Assembly: GCF_003287455.1 (NCBI RefSeq)
Contig: NZ_PRLC01000002.1
Coordinates: 1 to 64,000, forward strand
From: Faecalibacterium hattorii
GTDB lineage: Bacteria > Bacillota > Clostridia > Oscillospirales > Ruminococcaceae
DNA: 64,000 bases
Direction of reading: 5' to 3'
Part shown: in pieces, positions 8,590 through 16,849 of the stretch
How the letters are laid out: each line of letters begins with the position of its first letter
Position numbering within the stretch: position 1 is the first letter of the stretch
The notes under the pieces: model-generated
Databases searched by the model: none
Told to the model about the DNA's origin: nothing
What the model saw: only the letters and a program-made list of their open reading frames with translations
Position numbers and translations under genes: made by a program

Positions 8590-9441
8590 TTACCGTCTGC
8601 CGCGCAGTTTCTGGTCAATGGCCTGAAACTGGTCGGCTTTGCTGAAGGTGATGAGCTGAACGATCTGGTCGCTCAGGCGCACCTCGGCGGTGGCACCGGC
8701 GCAGAGCGAATACCCGGCGGCACCGTCGCAGCTGATGAATACTTCCTCGTCCGCCACCTGCCCGACACAGATGTTGATCTTGCGCTCCTGCGCAAAGACC
8801 ATAGCCGGGCTGGCAAGGCTGTGGGGGCAGATGGGGGTGACGACCACGCCCTTGGTCTGCGAGTCCAGAATCGGGCCGCCCGCCGCCAGCGAATAGGCGG
8901 TGGAGCCGGTGGGCGTGGCAACGATCACACCATCTCCACGGTAGTGCTCCACAAGGATGTCGTCGCAGTAGATGCTGAAGTCGATGGCTTGCTGCAAGCG
9001 GCCTTTGGTCATAACGACATCGTTCAGAGCGTGGCCCTCCCAGCTGTCGTCGCCCAACACCCGGACGTAGAGCAGCATCCGGGTGTCCAGCATGTAGTCC
9101 CCGCGCGCGACGGCAGAGAGCTTCTGCTCCATTTCATCGACCTCGCAGGTGGCCAGAAAGCCGCATCGGCCCAGATTGATGCCGAGGATGGGCTTATGGT
9201 ATTCCAGCGAGAGGTTCGCTTCGTGCAGGATGGTTCCGTCGCCGCCGATGGTCAGGATGACATCGGTCTTTTCAAGGCACTCCTTTTGGGGCAGGAACTG
9301 CACCCCCATGGTGTTGCACTCTTCCCGGAGGTTCATCTGCATCAGCACCTTGGCACCGTGGGCCATCAGGATCTGCGCGGCCCGCTGGGAGATGCCGTAG
9401 GCCATCGGTTTGCCGGGGTTGGGCGAAATATAGACCGTCAC
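8590..9441 (-). CDS. nadK: NAD kinase
   Basis: Phosphorylates NAD to NADP with ATP or polyphosphate. The protein is 283 residues. It carries the kinase motif TIGGDGTILHEA (about residue 65), NLGRCGFLA, and the nucleotide-binding TPTGSTAYSLAAGGP (about 160). I place the start at the GTG at 9441 because AGAGGTGA lies 6-10 nt upstream and the protein then begins at VTVYISPNPGKP like its family; a GTG at 9450 is the alternative. About 28 nt separate it from tlyA. Confidence 0.93.
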   Translation of the reverse strand: MTVYISPNPGKPMAYGISQRAAQILMAHGAKVLMQMNLREECNTMGVQFLPQKECLEKTDVILTIGGDGTILHEANLSLEYHKPILGINLGRCGFLATCEVDEMEQKLSAVARGDYMLDTRMLLYVRVLGDDSWEGHALNDVVMTKGRLQQAIDFSIYCDDILVEHYRGDGVIVATPTGSTAYSLAAGGPILDSQTKGVVVTPICPHSLASPAMVFAQERKINICVGQVADEEVFISCDGAAGYSLCAGATAEVRLSDQIVQLITFSKADQFQAIDQKLRGRR

Positions 9442-9469
9442 GTCCTTCACCTCTTCTAAATCGTCAGAT

Positions 9470-10273
9470 TCAGCGATCCAGCGTGGAATGGCTGGCCTCC
9501 ACGACCTGCTTTGCCACACTGTCGTCCAGCACGGCGGGCTCGTCGCTCTTCTGAACGAACATTAGATATTCGATGTTGCCTTCCGGGCCCTTGACAGGGC
9601 TGAAGTCCAGCCCGCGCACCGCGAAGCCGTTGGCGGCGGCATAGCCCATCGCATTGTGGAGCACTTCGCAGTGGGTGGCCGGGTCACGCACGACGCCGTT
9701 CTTGCCGACCTTTTCACGGCCCGCCTCGAACTGCGGCTTGACCAGACAGACGCCCATAGCGTCCGGCGTGGTGATGGCCTGTGCCACCGGGAAGATATGA
9801 TGCAGCGAGATGAAGGAGACATCCACGCTGAAAAACTCAATGGGTTCGCCCAGTTGGTCGGGTGTGACGCTGCGGATGTTGGTGCGCTCCATATTGACGA
9901 CGCGCTCGTCGGTGCGCAGCTTCCAAGCGAGCTGGCCGTAACCGACATCCACGGCATAGACCTTGACGGCCCCGTTCTGCAGCATACAGTCGGTGAAGCC
10001 GCCGGTGGAGGCGCCGATGTCCATGCAGACCTTGCCGTTCGGCGTCAGCGGGAAGCACTGCATCGCCTTTTCCAGCTTCAGTCCGCCACGGCTGACGTAG
10101 CCGATGTCGTGGCCGCGCACCTCGACCTTGGCGTCTTCCTTGATCATCTCGCCGGCCTTGTCCACCTTCTGCTCGTTGACGAAAACGACGCCGGACATGA
10201 TCATAGCCTTGGCGCGCTCACGGCTCTGGATCAGGCCATGCTGAACCAGATATTGATCCAATCGGATTTTCAA
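9470..10273 (-). CDS. tlyA: TlyA-family rRNA 2'-O-methyltransferase / S4-domain protein
   Basis: By family, a 2'-O-methyltransferase for cytidines of 16S/23S rRNA; some members are described as haemolysins, which I do not infer here. The 267-residue protein has an N-terminal S4 RNA-binding domain (about 1-65, RLDQYLVQHGLIQSRERAKA). An FtsJ-like Rossmann methyltransferase follows, with the SAM motif MDIGASTGGFTDCML (about 83-97) and VKPQFEAGREKVGK. It overlaps the dxs stop by 4 nt (ATGA), implying translational coupling. Confidence 0.93.
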   Translation of the reverse strand: MKIRLDQYLVQHGLIQSRERAKAMIMSGVVFVNEQKVDKAGEMIKEDAKVEVRGHDIGYVSRGGLKLEKAMQCFPLTPNGKVCMDIGASTGGFTDCMLQNGAVKVYAVDVGYGQLAWKLRTDERVVNMERTNIRSVTPDQLGEPIEFFSVDVSFISLHHIFPVAQAITTPDAMGVCLVKPQFEAGREKVGKNGVVRDPATHCEVLHNAMGYAAANGFAVRGLDFSPVKGPEGNIEYLMFVQKSDEPAVLDDSVAKQVVEASHSTLDR

Positions 10274-12153
10274 GATACAGTTTCTCCTTTCACGGTCTCA
10301 CGGATGGTCTGCGCCAGATGGGCAGCGTCCAGACCCGTTGCTTCTTTGATCTGCGGGACTGTTGCATGGGGCAGACGAAGGTTCTCGACGGCCCGGTGGA
10401 TGTACGTACCCTTCCAGCCGGAGCGGTAAAGGGCGGCTTCCAGATGTTCGCCGATGCCGCCGCATGCGACGCACTCCTCGGCGAACAGAATTACATCATA
10501 GCGCGAAATTTCTTTGATGAATTCATCTGTAAAGGGATATATCTTTACAAGCTTGTAAACGTCGCAGGGCAGCTTTTCCTCGCCCAGAAGCTTTGCCGCA
10601 CAGAGCACATCCTCCACTTCGTCGGCATAACTGATGAAAGCAGCCTTTGCATCGGGGGCGGTATAGAGGCGATCGTACTCCCGGCCGGAGCAGCCGTAAG
10701 CAGCCAGCACCTCGCTCTCGCCGCCGCGCGGGTAGCGGATGGCACGCGGGCCCTTCTGCTCGTCACTGAGCAACACCGGCAGCCAATGGCGCAGCTCGGC
10801 GTAGTTCGAAGGCGAATAGGTCGGGATGCCGATCTGGCTCAGGAAAGCCGGATCGTAGATGCCCTGATGGGTCTCGCCGTCGGCCGGAACAAAACCGGCG
10901 CGGTCAATGGCAAGCACAACATTTTCGTTCAGCAGATTGACGTCGTGGATGATCTGGTCATAGGAGCGCTGCAGGAAGGTGGAATAGATGCAGACCACCG
11001 GCAGAATTCCCTGACTGGCCAGACCGGCTGCAAAGGTCACAGCGTGCTGCTCGGCCATGCCCACATCAAAGAAGCGCTTCGGGTGGGTGTGGGCAAAGAA
11101 TTGCAGACCGGTGCCGTACTTCATGGCTGCAGTAATGGCGCAGATCTTCTCGTTGGTGGTTCCTTCTTTGTTCAGGACATTGCCGAACACATTCGAGAAG
11201 GATTCCTTCGGGGCTACTTCCGGGTCGGGAATGCTGTCCACAAGGTCGAACTTCGAAACACCGTGGAAGTTGCCGGGGTTGCTCTCGGCGGGGCCATATC
11301 CCTTGCCCTTTTTCGTAACGATGTGCAGGAAATGGGGGCCGGGCTGCTTGTGGATGCTCCGCAGGATCTGCTCGACTTCCTGTTCGTTATTCCCATCAAA
11401 GGGGCCGTAATAGTGGAAGCCCATATCCTCGAACATGGTGGAGTGGTACAGAGCGCGGCGCACCAAGGTTTTTCCGCTATGGATCGTCATTTTCAGCGGC
11501 GGGCCGATCACAGGCACCCGATCAAGGAAGCCGCGCACATTTTCCTTGGCATCAAAGTAGCGGTTGGTCGTGCGCAGACGCTTCAGATAACGGGACAGTG
11601 CACCGACGTTTTTGGAAATGGACATCTTGTTGTCGTTCAGGACGACCAGCAGGTTGTCCAGCCCGCCGATGTTGTTCATTCCCTCATAGACCATGCCGCC
11701 GGTAAAGGCACCGTCGCCGATGACGGCGATGACCTGCCCCGGCTCTCCGCGCAGCTTTTTGGCCCACGCGATGCCGATGGCAACGGACAGTGCCGTGTTG
11801 CCGTGGCCGGAAATAAAGGCGTCGTGCTCGCTCTCGTTCGGGTTCGGGAAGCCGGACAGACCGTCCAGCTGGCGCAGTTTTGCAAAACCTTCGCGGCGGC
11901 CGGTCAGCAGCTTATGGGTATAGCACTGGTGGCCCACGTCGAACACGATCTCATCCTGCGGCGTCGTAAAGACGCGGTGCAGCGCGACCGTCAGTTCCAC
12001 GGCCCCCAGATTGGATGCCAGATGGCCGCCGGTCTTAGATACGTTTTCCAATAAAAATTCGCGGATGTCCGCACAAAGCTGCACGACCTGCTGGCCGGAC
12101 AGCTTTTTCAGATCGCTGGGCTGCGAGATTTTCTCCAGCAAAGGCGAATTCAT
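10270..12153 (-). CDS. dxs: 1-deoxy-D-xylulose-5-phosphate synthase
   Basis: Thiamine-diphosphate enzyme that condenses pyruvate and glyceraldehyde-3-phosphate, the entry step of the MEP isoprenoid pathway. It is 627 residues, full length. The ThDP motif VIGDGAFTGGMVYEGMNN lies near residue 150, the transketolase-type DVGMAEQHAVTFAAGLA near 365, and DRAGFVPADGETHQG near 420. It shares an operon with ispA, which uses the downstream C5 units. A GAAGGA-type site precedes the ATG. Confidence 0.97.
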   Translation of the reverse strand: MNSPLLEKISQPSDLKKLSGQQVVQLCADIREFLLENVSKTGGHLASNLGAVELTVALHRVFTTPQDEIVFDVGHQCYTHKLLTGRREGFAKLRQLDGLSGFPNPNESEHDAFISGHGNTALSVAIGIAWAKKLRGEPGQVIAVIGDGAFTGGMVYEGMNNIGGLDNLLVVLNDNKMSISKNVGALSRYLKRLRTTNRYFDAKENVRGFLDRVPVIGPPLKMTIHSGKTLVRRALYHSTMFEDMGFHYYGPFDGNNEQEVEQILRSIHKQPGPHFLHIVTKKGKGYGPAESNPGNFHGVSKFDLVDSIPDPEVAPKESFSNVFGNVLNKEGTTNEKICAITAAMKYGTGLQFFAHTHPKRFFDVGMAEQHAVTFAAGLASQGILPVVCIYSTFLQRSYDQIIHDVNLLNENVVLAIDRAGFVPADGETHQGIYDPAFLSQIGIPTYSPSNYAELRHWLPVLLSDEQKGPRAIRYPRGGESEVLAAYGCSGREYDRLYTAPDAKAAFISYADEVEDVLCAAKLLGEEKLPCDVYKLVKIYPFTDEFIKEISRYDVILFAEECVACGGIGEHLEAALYRSGWKGTYIHRAVENLRLPHATVPQIKEATGLDAAHLAQTIRETVKGETVS

Positions 12154-12209
12154 AGATTCACGTCCTTCTCACATAATGGATTTGAGCGGTCTGCCCGCCC
12201 AAGGGCTGA

Positions 12210-12677
12210 TCACACCATCGGGTACAGAAGCCCGACCATGCAGCCGACCACAAAGCCGGCCAGCACCTGCAGCGGCGTATGGCCGACCATTTCCTTCAGG
12301 TGCATGTTCTGGAGGAAGGGGTTGTTTTTCTCGGTCACCTCGATCCACTGCTCGATCATTTTATTCAGAACCTTGGCCTGTTCGCCGGTCTCGCGGCGGA
12401 CACCCATGGCATCGTGCATCGTGATGATGGCAACGACGGCAGCCACGGCAAAAATAGCCGAGTTGATGCCCTCGCTCCGGGCCGTGGCAATGACCATGGC
12501 GCAGACGGTCGCGCTGTGGGCGCTGGGCATTCCGCCGTCCCCCCACATCCGTTCCAACTGGAATTTGCCCAGCAGGATAAAGTTGATGAGGGTCTTCAGC
12601 ACCTGTGCCACGAACCAGCTCAGGAGCGAAACCGTCAGGATCTTATTTAGGGACAAAACCTCGCGAATGAATTGCAT
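12210..12677 (-). CDS. DUF212 / YuiD-type membrane protein (PAP2-like)
   Basis: A 155-residue integral membrane protein of the DUF212 family, distantly related to acid phosphatase/vanadium haloperoxidases. The signatures GDGGMPSAHSATV (about 40-52) and HDAMGVRRETGEQAKVLN (about 85-102) are typical. About four hydrophobic segments are visible. Its place between ispA and dxs suggests a link to polyprenyl-phosphate metabolism, but that is inference and the family has no firm function. The ATG at 12677 follows AAGAAAGAGAG. Confidence 0.85.
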   Translation of the reverse strand: MQFIREVLSLNKILTVSLLSWFVAQVLKTLINFILLGKFQLERMWGDGGMPSAHSATVCAMVIATARSEGINSAIFAVAAVVAIITMHDAMGVRRETGEQAKVLNKMIEQWIEVTEKNNPFLQNMHLKEMVGHTPLQVLAGFVVGCMVGLLYPMV

Positions 12678-12699
12678 GTTCTGCTCTCTTTCTTCTTTC

Positions 12700-13581
12700 T
12701 TAGCTGCGGCGCACCAGCAGCTCCTTGGCAAGCTGCTCCAAAAAGGCGCTCTTTTCGCCAAATTCTGCGCGCAGGGAGGCGCAAGTCCGGTCGTTCAGCT
12801 TCTGGGCCAGCTCCATGGCACCGTCGGTACCGTAAAGGGTAACGAAGGTGGTCTTGTCGTTTTCGCTGTCGCTGCCGATGGGCTTGCCCAGCTGCTCCTG
12901 CGAACCGGTCACGTCCAGCACATCGTCAACGATCTGGAACACCAGCCCGATGCCGAAGGCGTACGCCTCCAGCTCTTTGCACTGGGTCTCGTTGGCCTGT
13001 GCGGCGGCAGCGCCCATCTGGACGGCGGCGTTGATGAGCGCACCGGTCTTATTGCGATGGATGAGGCGGAGCTGCTCTTCCGTTGCGGCCAGCGCCTCAT
13101 ATTTCAGGTCAAGCTCCTGCCCGTAGACCATGCCGCGGCTGCCCGCACCGGCACCCAGCGCCTTGGCCGCCCGGACATTCACGATGGCGGGAGCCTCCAC
13201 GTTCGCGATGACCTCGAACGCCTCGGTCAGCAACACATCACCCGCCAGCATAGCCGTGGCTTCGCCAAAGGCCTTGTGGCAGGAGGGCTTGCCCCGGCGC
13301 AGGTCGTCGTTGTCCATGCAGGGCAGGTCGTCGTGGATCAGCGAGTAGCAGTGCAGCATCTCCACCGCCGCCGCAAACTGTTCGGCAGCGGCCGCATCGC
13401 CGTTCAGCATATCGCAGACGGCCAGCACCAGCACCGCACGGATGCGCTTGCCGCCGCCGAGAAGGCTGTACCGTGCTGCACGGCAGACCTCCGATTCTTC
13501 GGGCAGAAAGGCATCACAGGCAGTTTCCAGTGCGCGGTTGACCCGTGCCAAATACTCCTGATACTGCGTCGCGTAATCCAT
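12700..13581 (-). CDS. ispA: Farnesyl diphosphate synthase (polyprenyl synthetase)
   Basis: Condenses DMAPP/IPP to geranyl and farnesyl diphosphate. The protein is 293 residues. It has LLGGGKRIR (about 43), the first Asp-rich motif DDLPCMDNDD (about 85-94), and the second motif QIVDDVLDVTGS (about 215). A perfect AAGGAGGA precedes the ATG at 13581. Positioned between xseB and DUF212/dxs, as in the Bacillus yqiD locus. Confidence 0.96.
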   Translation of the reverse strand: MDYATQYQEYLARVNRALETACDAFLPEESEVCRAARYSLLGGGKRIRAVLVLAVCDMLNGDAAAAEQFAAAVEMLHCYSLIHDDLPCMDNDDLRRGKPSCHKAFGEATAMLAGDVLLTEAFEVIANVEAPAIVNVRAAKALGAGAGSRGMVYGQELDLKYEALAATEEQLRLIHRNKTGALINAAVQMGAAAAQANETQCKELEAYAFGIGLVFQIVDDVLDVTGSQEQLGKPIGSDSENDKTTFVTLYGTDGAMELAQKLNDRTCASLRAEFGEKSAFLEQLAKELLVRRS

Positions 13582-13594
13582 ACGAAAATCCTCC

Positions 13595-13816
13595 TTAGTG
13601 ATCCGCTTCCGGCGTCTGAGCTTCGGCACACTTGGCGTCGATCTCATCCAACTGCAGGGAAGCCTTTTCCAGTGTATTGCGGCAATATTCGGTCAGCGAT
13701 GCCGCTTCGGCATACAGCTTGACCGATTCTGCCAGCGTGGTCTCCGGCTGCTGCATCTGGTCGAGGATGGCTTCCAGCCGGTTCATACCTTCTTCAAAGC
13801 TTTTGGGTGCTCTCAT
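13595..13816 (-). CDS. xseB: Exodeoxyribonuclease VII small subunit
   Basis: Small helical subunit that binds XseA to form exonuclease VII, a single-strand DNase. The 73-residue protein contains the family segment FEEGMNRLEAILDQMQ and a coiled middle (TLAESVKLYAEAASLTEYC). The ATG at 13816 lies inside the end of xseA, a 23-nt overlap, with GGAGGAAC upstream. The longer open frame above it is a shadow of xseA. Confidence 0.93.
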   Translation of the reverse strand: MRAPKSFEEGMNRLEAILDQMQQPETTLAESVKLYAEAASLTEYCRNTLEKASLQLDEIDAKCAEAQTPEADH

Positions 13817-15017
13817 TGGGTTCCTCCACGGCATCCACGGTACAGCGGATGCGGTTCTTTGCGCCGCAGAGCGTAATGCTCTGCCCCGCCCGGAGCGCAT
13901 CCGGGGCGCAGATGCGGCCCTTTTCGTCCTGCACCAGCGCGTAGCCCCGCGCAAGGACGCCATAAGGGTTCAGCGATGCCGCCAGTGACGCGGCATGGTT
14001 CATTTGGAGCGCACAGCTCTGCTGCTTTGCCCGCGCCGCTGCACTGAGCTGCCCGGTCAGCATCTGCAATTGCTGCTGGCGCTGGGCAAGCTGACCCTGC
14101 ATCTGCGGGCGGGAAAACGCCTGTGCCGTTTCGTCCAGTCTATTATAACATAACTCTAGCTTGTTTTGGATAGAATTGTGAATATTTTCTTCCAAAATGA
14201 ATAATTTTCGCGCATACTCGGCCCGATCCGGCACGGCAAGCTCTGCCGCCGCCGAGGGGGTCGGGGCCCGCTGATCCGCTACGAAGTCCAGAATCGTGAA
14301 GTCGATCTCATGGCCGATGGCGCTGATGAGGGGCGTTTTGCAGCGGTAGGCTGCCCGCGCGATCCGCTCCGCATTGAAGACCCAGAGATCTTCCCTGCTG
14401 CCGCCGCCCCGCGCCACGATGATCTCATCGACTCTGCCGCTCTTGTCGAGCCGGTCGATGGCCGCGGCGATCTCATCCGCCGCCTCAAAGCCCTGCACGT
14501 TGACCGGGCAGAGCAGCAGCTTCACAGCAGGCCAACGCCGCCCGATGACATTGCGGATATCCTGCAATGCGGCACCGGTCTTGCTGGTGACAAGGCCGAT
14601 GCACCGGGGAAACTGCGGCAGCGGCTTCTTATGCTCCGGCGCGAACAGACCCTCTTGGTCGAGCTTTGCTTTCAGCTGCTCAAAGGCAAGCTGCGCCGAA
14701 CCGATGCCATCCGGGAACATGTCGTTGACATAGACTTGAAACGCACCGTCCCGCTCGTAGAGGGTGACCCGGCAGCGCACGACGACCTTCATTCCCTCTT
14801 CAGGGCGGAACCCCAGCCGCCGCGCGTCGGAGCGGAACATGACGGCTTTCACGCTGGCGGTCTCATCCCGCAGGGAAAAATAGCAGTGGCCGCTCCGGGC
14901 GTTCTGGACAAAGTTTGCGATCTCGCCCCGGAGCGCAAGGTCAAACAGCAGGTCGTTCGCATCGAGCAGGGTCTTGACGTAGCGGTTCAAAGCCGAGACA
15001 GAGATCACTTCAGCCAT
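13794..15017 (-). CDS. xseA: Exodeoxyribonuclease VII large subunit
   Basis: Catalytic subunit of exonuclease VII. The 407-residue protein begins MAEVISVSALNRYVKTLL. It has an N-terminal OB-fold (about 5-100), a catalytic centre with GLVTSKTGAALQDI and IIVARGGGSREDLWVFN (about 185-205), and helical C-terminal coiled coils (about 260-390). The ATG at 15017 is inside the 3' end of the upstream TsaD-like gene (13-nt overlap), so translation of the two is probably coupled. A 99-residue upstream extension of the frame is not family sequence. Confidence 0.96.
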   Translation of the reverse strand: MAEVISVSALNRYVKTLLDANDLLFDLALRGEIANFVQNARSGHCYFSLRDETASVKAVMFRSDARRLGFRPEEGMKVVVRCRVTLYERDGAFQVYVNDMFPDGIGSAQLAFEQLKAKLDQEGLFAPEHKKPLPQFPRCIGLVTSKTGAALQDIRNVIGRRWPAVKLLLCPVNVQGFEAADEIAAAIDRLDKSGRVDEIIVARGGGSREDLWVFNAERIARAAYRCKTPLISAIGHEIDFTILDFVADQRAPTPSAAAELAVPDRAEYARKLFILEENIHNSIQNKLELCYNRLDETAQAFSRPQMQGQLAQRQQQLQMLTGQLSAAARAKQQSCALQMNHAASLAASLNPYGVLARGYALVQDEKGRICAPDALRAGQSITLCGAKNRIRCTVDAVEEPNESTQKL

Positions 15018-15946
15018 GATCCGACCTCCCGTGCGGCAAGGATCGACACCCCGATGGCGTTGTCGCTGGAATACTGGCCCGGCACAAAATACACCTGCGG
15101 CAGACGCTGCTGCACCCATTGGCGGATGATATCGCTGCTCATGACGCCGCCCGCGCAGACCACCGGAAGCTCCGGATATTCTTTCTGCGCAGCCTTGGTC
15201 ATCTTCACAACGGTATCCGCCACGCAGAGCAAGCAGTATTTGCAGACATAGTCCGGGCTTTTCCCGGCGGCAAGCAGGGCATTGCACTGGTTTTCCAGCC
15301 CGGAAAGGCTGCACTGCATCCCCTTGACGCTCGATTTCGGCTTGATGGGTTCCTCACACAACGCCGCAAGGCGGGAGACTTCGACACCGGCCGGAAAACC
15401 AAAGCCCAGCTTGACGCCTACGCGGTCCACCGCCTGCCCGGCGTAAAGGTCGGTGCTGGTGCCCAGCGTCTCGATCTGTTCCACCTGATCGCAGAGCAGC
15501 AGGTCGGTGGTGCCGCCGGAAATGTGGAAGAGCAGTACCTTCTGGCGGAACAGCTCCTCCCCTTTTGCGGCAAACAGCGCTGCTGCGGCGTGGCCCTGCT
15601 GGTGGGTCGTGCGGATCAGCGGGATGCCGCGGGCCTTGGAAAAGGCCGTGGCCGCGCTGACGCCCGCAAGAAAGCAAGGCATATAGCTGCCCTCCACCGG
15701 GCGCGGCTTCTGGGAGACGCCCACAGCAGAGATCTGCGTCAGGTCGAACTCCCCGCTCAATTCCTCCAGCATTTCGGGCAAGGCGGTGGTGTGGTGGAAC
15801 AGCGCATCGCTCTGACGCAAGCCGAGCTGCCCCTCCTTGACCGGGAGAAACCGCTTCTTTGCACAAACAACCTCTCCGGCTGTATCAAAAACCGCCAGAG
15901 AGGTTGCATAGTTGCTTGTGTCGATGCCCAGTGTATAGCGGCTCAC
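15005..15946 (-). CDS. TsaD/Kae1-like peptidase M22 family paralogue
   Basis: A 313-residue ASKHA-fold protein related to TsaD. It begins YTLGIDTSNYATSLAVF where TsaD proper usually has an ETSCDET-type motif. The metal-binding HxxxH survives in RTTHQQGHAAAA (about 108-119), and a nucleotide-binding Gly-rich segment LLFHISGGTTDLLL is present. A second Gly pair occurs in VVCAGGVMSSDI near the end. It occupies the slot held by folD between nusB and xseA in Bacillus. I infer a paralogue with an undefined role; the true TsaD should be elsewhere. It shares ATGA overlap with nusB. Confidence 0.75.
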   Translation of the reverse strand: MSRYTLGIDTSNYATSLAVFDTAGEVVCAKKRFLPVKEGQLGLRQSDALFHHTTALPEMLEELSGEFDLTQISAVGVSQKPRPVEGSYMPCFLAGVSAATAFSKARGIPLIRTTHQQGHAAAALFAAKGEELFRQKVLLFHISGGTTDLLLCDQVEQIETLGTSTDLYAGQAVDRVGVKLGFGFPAGVEVSRLAALCEEPIKPKSSVKGMQCSLSGLENQCNALLAAGKSPDYVCKYCLLCVADTVVKMTKAAQKEYPELPVVCAGGVMSSDIIRQWVQQRLPQVYFVPGQYSSDNAIGVSILAAREVGSWLK

Positions 15947-16386
15947 AGTGTTTCGGACGCTGCATCCTCGGCAGTGTCCAGCCCCTGCTCGCGGGCGACC
16001 GTGCCCAGCAGACCGTTGACGAACTGGTGATCCTCATCTGCTCCGTATTTCTTGGTCAGCTCCACGGCCTCGTTGATGACGACGGCGACCTTCTTCTCGT
16101 CGCCGTACAGCATCTCGGCCAGTGCCAGACGCAGCACCGTCAGGCTCACGCGGGGCAGACGGGCCATGGTCCAGTTGCGCAGATGGCTGCTGATAAGGTC
16201 ATCCACCTCCGCGGAGTGGTCGTAGTAAGCGTTCAAAAGCCGCTTGCCGAACACATCCACCGGGTGCTCTTCGTCTTCCGTGTTGTTGAGCAGAGCCTCC
16301 TGCAGGGGGATATCACCAAAGGTCTGCGAAAAAGCCAACAAAAACGCATTTTCGCGGGCTTCACGACGGGGCAAAACATTTTCCAT
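15943..16386 (-). CDS. nusB: Transcription antitermination factor NusB
   Basis: Binds boxA RNA together with NusE/S10 in antitermination of rRNA operons. The protein is 147 residues, all helical. The N-terminus RREARENAFLLAFSQTF matches the NusB Arg-rich start, and the C-terminal half has ALAEMLYGDEKKVAVVINEA and VELTKKYGADEDHQFVNGLLG. Downstream of asp23, the conserved Firmicute order. Overlaps the TsaD-like gene by 4 nt. Confidence 0.95.
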   Translation of the reverse strand: MENVLPRREARENAFLLAFSQTFGDIPLQEALLNNTEDEEHPVDVFGKRLLNAYYDHSAEVDDLISSHLRNWTMARLPRVSLTVLRLALAEMLYGDEKKVAVVINEAVELTKKYGADEDHQFVNGLLGTVAREQGLDTAEDAASETL

Positions 16387-16408
16387 AGTAGTTTTCTATT
16401 CCTCTCAC

Positions 16409-16774
16409 TTATTCCTGTTCTGCGGCAGCAACACCGGCGATGACCAGATTGACGCGGCTCACGGTCACGTTGGTCATGCTCTGAACAGCAGTCTTCACAT
16501 TTTCCTGCACCTTTTCAGCCACAGCGGGGATGCGCGCGCCAAAGGCGACCACCAGATTCAGGGTCAGTTCCGCGGTGCCGTCCCGCATTTCCACGATCAC
16601 GGGCGGCTGGATGCTGGCAGCTTCCAGAAAATCCTTCACCTTTTTGTTCTGCTTGCCGCAGGAAACCTCGGACACACCGTCCACTTCCAGTGCAGCGCAG
16701 CGTGCGATCTTGCCGATGACTTCGGTGGAAATCTGCAGGGTCCCGCCGTTCAGATCCATATTCTGTAAATCCAT
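16409..16774 (-). CDS. Asp23/Gls24 family protein (YqhY type)
   Basis: A 121-residue Asp23/Gls24 envelope-stress family protein, YqhY-like by gene context (first gene before nusB). Visible landmarks are QISTEVIGKIARCAALEVDG, then PVIVEMRDGTAELTLNLVVA and the conserved VNLVIAGV end. In Bacillus, YqhY is tied to acetyl-CoA carboxylase regulation; that is family knowledge only. I prefer the ATG at 16774, preceded by GGAGGACCTAGA, over the ATG at 16813, which has only GATGGAAA. Confidence 0.85.
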   Translation of the reverse strand: MDLQNMDLNGGTLQISTEVIGKIARCAALEVDGVSEVSCGKQNKKVKDFLEAASIQPPVIVEMRDGTAELTLNLVVAFGARIPAVAEKVQENVKTAVQSMTNVTVSRVNLVIAGVAAAEQE

Positions 16775-16849
16775 TCTAGGTCCTCCATCTAAAATAAGCG
16801 TATGCTCATTCATTTTATTTCCATCTTTGCAGGGAGACCTCCCTGCCGT

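Noticed and set aside
12700-13722. Plus-strand frames opposite ispA
   Set aside because: Shadow of ispA/xseB.
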